Shown: piece by piece, positions 14,910 through 19,112 of the stretch
Numbering within the stretch: position 1 is the first letter of the stretch
Layout of the letters: the number at the start of each line of letters is the position of its first letter
Program-made: the position numbers and the translations under genes
Notes under the pieces: model-generated
Told to the model about the DNA's origin: nothing
Seen by the model: the letters and a program-made list of their open reading frames with translations, nothing else
The model's database searches: none
Assembly (NCBI GenBank): GCA_045638085.1
Contig: JAZUAQ010000186.1
Coordinates: 1-19,112 of the forward strand
Reading direction: 5' to 3'
DNA length: 19,112 bases
Origin: SIG459 sp045638085
GTDB lineage: Bacteria > Bacillota > Clostridia > Oscillospirales > Oscillospiraceae

Positions 14910-15643
14910 CACACGCCTCCGTATCTGCGCTCGCGGCGCTGGAACTCGGCAATTGCGCGGTTTATCTCTTTCTCGTCGAAATCAGGCCAAAGGGTCTCGG
15001 TGAAATAAAGCTCAGAATAGGCAGACTGCCACATAAGGAAATTGCTCAGGCGGTATTCTCCGCCGGGGCGGATGAGAAGGTCGGGGTCGGGAACTCCTGC
15101 AGAAAAGAGATAATCGGAAATGCCGGCCTCGTCTATGTTGTTTTCTCTGCCCTCAGCCACCTCGGAGGCATAGCGGCGCATGGCACGGACTATCTCGTCC
15201 CTGCCGCCGTAGTTGATACATATATTCACCTGACAACCCTCAAAACGCTTGCTTATCTCCTCGGTATTGGCAATAAGCTCACGAAGGCGGGGGCTGAGCA
15301 CACTCACGTCACCGAAAAACTTCATTTTGACCTTATCCCGCTCCATCTTTTCGATGGCTTCAAGGAGGTATTTTTCAAGCAAACGCATTATTGCGTCCAC
15401 TTCCTCCTGAGGTCTCTTCCAGTTTTCCGTGGAGAATGCGTAGACGGTGAGATAATCAAGACCTATGTCCTTGCAATAGGTTGCGATCTTTCGGAAAGTC
15501 TCCGCACCAACGGCGTGCCCGGCGGTGCGGGGCATGCGGCGCTTTTTTGCCCAGCGGCCGTTGCCGTCCATAATAATGGCAATATGGCGGGGGAGATTGC
15601 CGAAATCAATCTCCTCCGCCTTCTTGTTGAAATTAAATTTCAT
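14909..15643 (-). CDS. uppS: Undecaprenyl (polyprenyl) diphosphate synthase, UppS
   Basis: UppS is the cis-prenyltransferase that makes the C55 carrier lipid for peptidoglycan. The 244-residue protein has the active-site motif IMDGNGRWAKKR with catalytic Asp26, followed by AGHAVGAE, then YAFSTENWKRP, and the C-terminal RPGGEYRLSNFLMWQSAYSE motif. These are all hallmarks of the family (about 240-255 residues). I start at ATG 15643, whose A is the last base of the frr stop codon (TAATG). The open frame extends 12 codons further, but those lie inside frr and resemble no UppS. It uses isoprenoid precursors made through dxr and ispG downstream. Confidence 0.97.
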   Translation of the reverse strand: MKFNFNKKAEEIDFGNLPRHIAIIMDGNGRWAKKRRMPRTAGHAVGAETFRKIATYCKDIGLDYLTVYAFSTENWKRPQEEVDAIMRLLEKYLLEAIEKMERDKVKMKFFGDVSVLSPRLRELIANTEEISKRFEGCQVNICINYGGRDEIVRAMRRYASEVAEGRENNIDEAGISDYLFSAGVPDPDLLIRPGGEYRLSNFLMWQSAYSELYFTETLWPDFDEKEINRAIAEFQRRERRYGGV

Positions 15644-16194
15644 TATATCTCGGTGAGTTCCTTTTCCTTCTTTGCGCAAAGGCCTTCAATCTTCTTGATA
15701 TAATCGTCAGTCTGCTTCTGAATGCCCTTTTCAAGATCCTTGCAATCGTCCTCAGTGATCTCGGAAGCCTTCTGCATCTTCTTGAACTTATCCATAGCAT
15801 CGCGACGGATGTTGCGGATAGCTACCTTGGCGTCTTCGCCGTACTTCTTGACCTGCTTTGCAAGATCCTTGCGGCGCTCCTCGGTAAGCTGGGGGAAAAC
15901 AAGGCGGATAACGCGGCCGTCGTTCTGGGGGTTGATGCCCAGGTCGGAAGCGAGGATAGCCTTCTCAATGCCCTTCAGAACGCTTGCGTCCCAAGGCTGA
16001 ATTGCCAGAGTGCGGGGGTCGGGGGTGGAAATAGTTGCCAGCTGCTGGATGGGGGTAACGGTGCCATAGTACTCAACGGTGATCTTATCGAGAACAGCAG
16101 CGTTTGCGCGGCCTGCGCGTACGGAATTGAAGCTTTCTACCAGCACGGAGCAGGTTTTTTCCATTCTGTCGGTAAACTCTTTGTATTCGGACAT
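15643..16194 (-). CDS. frr: Ribosome recycling factor, Frr
   Basis: Frr splits post-termination ribosomes together with EF-G. The 183-residue protein has the expected length (about 185) and pattern: SVRAGRANAAVLDKITVEYYG in domain I/II, LAIQPWD, then VFPQLTEERRKDLAKQVKKYGEDAKVAIRNIRRDA and a long charged helix to the end. Its AGGAGG ribosome site stands 8 nt before the ATG. The gap to pyrH is 22 nt, the usual Firmicutes arrangement. Overlap with uppS at TAATG suggests coupled translation. Confidence 0.98.
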   Translation of the reverse strand: MSEYKEFTDRMEKTCSVLVESFNSVRAGRANAAVLDKITVEYYGTVTPIQQLATISTPDPRTLAIQPWDASVLKGIEKAILASDLGINPQNDGRVIRLVFPQLTEERRKDLAKQVKKYGEDAKVAIRNIRRDAMDKFKKMQKASEITEDDCKDLEKGIQKQTDDYIKKIEGLCAKKEKELTEI

Positions 16195-16216
16195 TTTGTC
16201 TTCCTCCTATATTTGA

Positions 16217-16936
16217 TCAGTTAACTTTAGTTCCAATATCCTCGCCCAGTATGACGCGGATGATATTCTCGGGATCCTTCAGCGCGAAAACGATAACGGG
16301 AATCTTGTTATCCATGCTGAGGCTGGTTGCGGTGGAGTCCATAACAGCCAGATGCTGAGCCAGAACCTCGTCATAGCTGATATGGTCATACTTGATTGCG
16401 TTGGGGTCAAGCTTGGGGTCAGCGGAATATACGCCGTCAATATTCTTTGCAAGCAGAATGGCGTCTGCACCGATTTCAGCGGCACGAAGCACCGCAGCAG
16501 TATCGGTGGAGAAATAGGGGTTGCCGGTGCCGCATCCGAAGATGACAACCTTGCCCTTGCCAAGATGGCTGTCTGCCTTCAGGCGGATATAGGGCTCTGC
16601 AATCTGTGCCATGGTGATAGCGGTCTGAACGCGGACGGGAACACCTATCTGCTCAAAAACATCGCTGAGAGCCAGCGCATTCATGGCAGTTGCCAGCATA
16701 CCCATGTGGTCAGCGCGGGTGCGCTCCATCTTGCCGCCGCCATCCTTGGCGCCGCGCCAGAAGTTGCCGCCGCCAACAACGATACCAACTTCAACGCCCA
16801 TCTCGGTGCATTTCTTTACAGCCTCGCAAACGCTCTTGATAACGCCAAAATCAAGGCCGGTCTTTTTTTCTCCCGCAAGAGCTTCGCCGCTGACTTTCAG
16901 CAGCACTCTCTTATATACAGGTTTGGCTTCGCTCAT
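16217..16936 (-). CDS. pyrH: UMP kinase, PyrH
   Basis: PyrH phosphorylates UMP to UDP in pyrimidine nucleotide synthesis. The 239-residue protein has the amino-acid-kinase fold motifs: KVSGEAL with Lys14, GGGNFWRG (55-62), DHMGMLATAMNALAL, and TGNPYFSTDTAA (137-148). I chose ATG 16936 because AGGAGAGG lies 5 nt upstream; the open frame extends to 17020, but that part is the promoter region. It is the first gene of the long minus-strand operon, expressed from a good promoter at 16977-17005. Divergent spoIIGA begins 169 bp away. Confidence 0.97.
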   Translation of the reverse strand: MSEAKPVYKRVLLKVSGEALAGEKKTGLDFGVIKSVCEAVKKCTEMGVEVGIVVGGGNFWRGAKDGGGKMERTRADHMGMLATAMNALALSDVFEQIGVPVRVQTAITMAQIAEPYIRLKADSHLGKGKVVIFGCGTGNPYFSTDTAAVLRAAEIGADAILLAKNIDGVYSADPKLDPNAIKYDHISYDEVLAQHLAVMDSTATSLSMDNKIPVIVFALKDPENIIRVILGEDIGTKVN

Positions 16937-16976
16937 TAAAACCTCTCCTTTTACATTTATTAATATATCACGGGAT

Positions 16977-17005
16977 ATTTTAACACGATATGCCCCATTT
17001 GACAA
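16977..17005 (-). promoter_or_regulatory. pyrH: Sigma-A promoter of the pyrH-polC operon
   Basis: On the minus strand TTGTCA (17000-17005), a 17-bp spacer and TAAAAT (16977-16982), preceded by an extended TG, form a near-consensus promoter about 40 bp before the pyrH start. The -35 overlaps TGTCAAA (16998-17004), one mismatch from the 0A-box core. Confidence 0.8.
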
Positions 17006-17104
17006 TATAGGCAAATGCAAAAATTTCTAATCAGTACCGGTATGCAAAAGTTCTCCGAGGGTGGCTCCCCCGTTTGACTGACTTTGCGTTAGATTGGAAC
17101 TAAA
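17006..17104. promoter_or_regulatory. pyrH-spoIIGA divergent regulatory region with direct repeats
   Basis: ATGCAAAAATTTCT (17015-17028) and ATGCAAAAGTTCT (17042-17054) are imperfect direct repeats 27 bp apart. No strong promoter for spoIIGA is visible. TTTGACT (17073-17079) and the TTTGACA beside the pyrH -35 (16998-17004) resemble reverse-orientation 0A boxes. TTGACT could act as a -35 with a long spacer, as at B. subtilis spoIIG, but the only matching -10 (TAAAAT, 17101-17106) overlaps the annotated start. An activator-dependent promoter is therefore likely but unproven. Confidence 0.4.
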
Positions 17105-17938
17105 ATGGCAAACATGAGAATTATCTATGCAGACAGCGTACTTGCGCTGAATTTTGTTATCGACTATCTCCTGCTGCTTTCCACGGGGAAAATCTGCGCT
17201 CTCCCCCTTGTCCGTTGGAGAATGGCACTGGCAGCCCTCTGGGGTGGGGCATACGCAGTGGGCAGCCTTGCTTACCCTCAGTTTTTCGCCCTTGCCGCCT
17301 GTAAAATCTTTTCGGGAATTGCCCTTGCAGCCATCGCCTTCGGAGGCTTAGGAGGCTTCCTCCGCGCAACAGCGGTCTTTTTCGCGGTTTCCGCAGCCTT
17401 TGGCGGTGCGGTTTACGCAGCGCTGAGCATAGGCGGAGTTGACCCCTCCAAATCCCTCGTGCTGCCTCTTTCCCTTCGGACTCTGATACTTTCCTTTGCC
17501 CTTTGCTATGCCCTGCTCAGCATTGTTTTTCGTGGGGCTGCCCGCCGCGGCAGAGCGGAAGTGGGCAAGGTCGAAGTAAGCCTTCGGGACAGAAATGTTT
17601 CCTTCAAAGCCCTCAGAGACACGGGCAATGAACTTCGCGACAGCAAGGGCGCACCCGTGATCGTTGCGGAATGGGCAGCTGCTGCGCCACTTTTCCCCGA
17701 GCTTAGGGAACAGCCAGCTCTCGACCCGGCGTCTCTTCTGCTGGAAATGGATGCCTTGGATGGTATGCGGGGGCGCGGCAGCCTTCTGCCCTGTCTCACC
17801 GCAACAAATCCCAATGGGCTTCTCCCCTGCTTTCGCGTTGACGCGGTCTTTATAAACGGCAAAAAAGCACCCCACTGTCTGCTTGCCCTCATTCCCGGTC
17901 CCATAAGCCGTGACAGCAGCTATCGGGCAATTTATTAA
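17105..17938 (+). CDS. spoIIGA: Sporulation sigma-E factor-processing peptidase, SpoIIGA
   Basis: SpoIIGA is the membrane aspartic protease that removes the pro-sequence of sigma-E after a forespore signal. The 277-residue protein begins IIYADSVLALNFVIDYLLLL, typical of the family, and has about five membrane segments up to residue 142. A soluble protease domain follows, with the active-site motif RDTGNEL (171-177, catalytic Asp172). The start used is ATG 17105, with a weak GGAA before it. ATG 17114 (residue 4) aligns better with the family start but has no ribosome site. sigE follows after 26 nt, the conserved operon partner. Length is a little under the usual 300. Confidence 0.93.
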   Translation: MANMRIIYADSVLALNFVIDYLLLLSTGKICALPLVRWRMALAALWGGAYAVGSLAYPQFFALAACKIFSGIALAAIAFGGLGGFLRATAVFFAVSAAFGGAVYAALSIGGVDPSKSLVLPLSLRTLILSFALCYALLSIVFRGAARRGRAEVGKVEVSLRDRNVSFKALRDTGNELRDSKGAPVIVAEWAAAAPLFPELREQPALDPASLLLEMDALDGMRGRGSLLPCLTATNPNGLLPCFRVDAVFINGKKAPHCLLALIPGPISRDSSYRAIY

Positions 17939-17964
17939 CGGAGCTATTAACGGAGGTTAAAAAA

Positions 17965-18699
17965 ATGAATATTAAAAACTACATACGCATTATGACTCTT
18001 GCGGAGCGTTTTCGCTTTAATGCAAGCCGCTTCGGTCTGCTGATTCCCGACTCTCTCCACTATATTGGCGGCAGCGACAACCTCCCTCCCCCCTTGACTG
18101 CCGACAAGGAGCAAAGCGCCATAGACGCCCTCTGCGCAGGGGACGAAAAGGCGAAGACTTTGCTTATAGAGCATAATCTCCGCCTTGTTGTATACATAGC
18201 GCGGCGATTCGAAAACACCGGAGTTGGACTGGAGGATCTTATCAGCATAGGCACAATCGGACTGATCAAGGCCATCACCTCCTTCCGCAGCGACAAAAAC
18301 ATCAAGCTTGCCACCTACGCAAGCCGCTGCATTGAGAACGAAATTCTCATGCATCTGCGAAAAATATCCACTATTCGCAGCGAGCTGAGCTTTGACCAGC
18401 CTTTGAACACCGATTGGGACGGCAACGAACTGTTTTTAAGCGATGTTCTCGGCACGGATAGCGATGAGGTCTCTCGTCCCATCGAGGAGGACACGGAAAA
18501 GCGCATTCTTATGGAAGCCGTGGACAGACTTGGGGAGAGGGAGAAACGCATCATCTCCCTCCGCTTCGGGCTTCGCGGTGAGGAGGAATACACTCAAAAG
18601 GAGGTTGCCGATAAGCTCGGCATATCCCAAAGCTACATATCCCGTCTTGAAAAGCGCATCATCTCCCGCCTTAGGAGAGAGATGCGCAGAATGTTCTAG
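17965..18699 (+). CDS. sigE: RNA polymerase sporulation sigma factor, pro-sigma-E
   Basis: Sigma-E directs mother-cell transcription after asymmetric division. The 244-residue protein starts with a pro-sequence, removed by SpoIIGA probably just before YIGGSDNLPPP (about residue 33). Sigma region 2 contains LRLVVYIARRFENTG (72-86), DLISIGTIGLIKA and ATYASRCIENEI. NTDWDGNELFLSDVLGTD (148-165) is diagnostic for the SigE/SigK group, and region 4 ends with TQKEVADKLGISQSYISRLE (210-229). GGAGG stands 8 nt before the ATG, within the second copy of a 12-nt tandem duplication. Length is near the usual 239. SigK is the nearest alternative, but the spoIIGA linkage settles it. Confidence 0.96.
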   Translation: MNIKNYIRIMTLAERFRFNASRFGLLIPDSLHYIGGSDNLPPPLTADKEQSAIDALCAGDEKAKTLLIEHNLRLVVYIARRFENTGVGLEDLISIGTIGLIKAITSFRSDKNIKLATYASRCIENEILMHLRKISTIRSELSFDQPLNTDWDGNELFLSDVLGTDSDEVSRPIEEDTEKRILMEAVDRLGEREKRIISLRFGLRGEEEYTQKEVADKLGISQSYISRLEKRIISRLRREMRRMF

Positions 18700-18717
18700 G
18701 TTTTGCCTCTTTTTTCG

Positions 18718-18746
18718 TTGACTTTCGCTCTTTTTGTTGATATTAT
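18718..18746 (+). promoter_or_regulatory. Sigma-A promoter of the abrB-like gene
   Basis: TTGACT (18718-18723), a 17-bp spacer and TATTAT (18741-18746) form a near-consensus promoter just after sigE. The leader to the ATG at 18814 would be about 60 nt. No convincing terminator hairpin separates sigE from it, only a T-rich stretch. Confidence 0.8.
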
Positions 18747-18756
18747 CCCTATGACA

Positions 18757-18770
18757 GATTTAACTAAATC
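18757..18770. promoter_or_regulatory. Dyad at the abrB-like transcription start, candidate operator
   Basis: GATTTA and TAAATC (18757-18762 and 18765-18770) are perfect inverted arms around AC, starting 11 bp after the -10. Autoregulation by the AbrB-like protein is plausible from its position. The core resembles the GTTTACTAAAC dyad downstream of the pot promoter. Confidence 0.4.
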
Positions 18771-18813
18771 AATTTGTACGCCACCTAAAAGGCTAATTCG
18801 GGAGTGAAAGAAT

Positions 18814-19059
18814 ATGAAATCCACCGGCATCATACGCAAGCTCGATGAACTCGGCAGAATCGTTCTCCCCATCGAAATTAGAAGAAATTTCTCTCTTGCA
18901 GAAAAGGACGCTGTTGAAATTTTCGTCGAGGGCGACAGCATCATCCTCAGAAAGCATCAGCCCAACTGCATTATCTGCGGCGAGGACAAGAACCTACTTG
19001 AATACAAGGGTAAGCTTGTCTGCAAAAACTGCGTAAAGACCCTGAACAAGAAAATATAA
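18814..19059 (+). CDS. AbrB/SpoVT-type transition-state regulator with zinc-ribbon-like C-terminus
   Basis: The 81-residue protein has an N-terminal swapped-hairpin DNA-binding domain (1-47) very like B. subtilis AbrB: MKSTGIIRKLDELGRIVLP, then EIRRNFSLAEKDAVEIFVEGD. In AbrB this represses post-exponential and sporulation genes until Spo0A~P lowers its level. The C-terminus differs from B. subtilis AbrB: CIIC (Cys52, Cys55) and CKNC (Cys70, Cys73) probably form a small zinc ribbon, an arrangement seen in clostridial AbrB-like proteins. It has a good ribosome site (GGGAG 9 nt upstream), its own promoter and a terminator. I give no symbol because several AbrB paralogues usually coexist. Confidence 0.9.
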   Translation: MKSTGIIRKLDELGRIVLPIEIRRNFSLAEKDAVEIFVEGDSIILRKHQPNCIICGEDKNLLEYKGKLVCKNCVKTLNKKI

Positions 19060-19064
19060 AAAGC

Positions 19065-19099
19065 CGGCGCACCGATTGGTGACCCGTTTTTTTGCTTTT
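19065..19099 (+). terminator. Probable intrinsic terminator of the abrB-like gene
   Basis: CGG-CACC and GGTG-CCCG arms around GATT form a stem with a small internal loop, followed by seven T and then GC and six more T. It begins six bases after the stop codon. Confidence 0.6.
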
Positions 19100-19112
19100 T
19101 TACATAACGGGG

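Noticed and set aside
15644..15679. Twelve-codon extension of UppS
   Set aside because: It lies inside frr and does not resemble UppS; the TAATG overlap start is typical of coupled genes.
16937..17020. N-terminal extension of PyrH by 28 codons
   Set aside because: The extension covers the promoter and ribosome site, and family members start at the MSEAKPVYKRV region.
17060..17085. G/C-rich hairpin-like GAGGG...CTCCCCC before spoIIGA as a terminator or riboswitch
   Set aside because: The stem is short and imperfect, with no T-run and no known riboswitch core.
1..19112. CRISPR arrays, tRNA or rRNA genes, prophage or insertion-sequence genes, defence systems
   Set aside because: No regularly spaced repeats, RNA-gene signatures, transposases, integrases or defence proteins were seen on either strand.

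Overview
The window reads as chromosomal DNA of an anaerobic, spore-forming member of the Firmicutes (class Clostridia, perhaps Oscillospirales). Three things point there. The pyrH-frr-uppS-cdsA-dxr-rseP-ispG-polC order is a Firmicutes signature, PolC-type DNA polymerase is Firmicutes-specific, and sporulation genes (spo0A, spoIIGA, sigE) are present. Species cannot be set from sequence alone.

Layout. At the left edge (1-150, minus strand) is the start of an RluA-family pseudouridine synthase. Between it and the next gene lies a 277-bp MITE-like element with 29-nt imperfect terminal inverted repeats (164-440). Next is a minus-strand polyamine uptake operon: XRE-cupin regulator (4488-5021), potA, potB, and a permease fused to its own substrate-binding protein (PotC-PotD). 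It is driven by a clear sigma-A promoter with repeated operator-like motifs. A strong terminator separates it from a Spo0A-family response regulator gene (5207-5968). That gene has its own promoter and three perfect 0A boxes (TGTCGAA) upstream.

From 6151 to 16936 a tightly packed minus-strand operon runs pyrH-frr-uppS-orf-cdsA-dxr-rseP-ispG-polC. It covers UMP kinase, ribosome recycling, undecaprenyl-PP synthesis, an unrecognised 189-aa protein, CDP-DAG synthesis, two MEP-pathway enzymes, a site-2 protease and replicative polymerase. One good promoter lies upstream of pyrH and an intrinsic terminator lies after polC. Most junctions overlap or are nearly contiguous, so translation is probably coupled.

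Divergent from pyrH, on the plus strand, are spoIIGA and sigE, the mother-cell sigma factor and its activating protease. They are followed by a separately promoted AbrB-like regulator with a C-terminal four-cysteine zinc-ribbon-like tail and a terminator. The usual sigG neighbour is not in the 413 bases after sigE.

Most genes are ordinary housekeeping or sporulation genes. The points most worth a second look are the MITE-like element abutting the rluA-like gene, the 0A-box array and degenerate acidic pocket of Spo0A, the PotC-PotD fusion, the short cysteine-bearing PolC N-terminus, and the unknown gene inside the uppS-cdsA junction. I did not find an obviously new multi-gene system.
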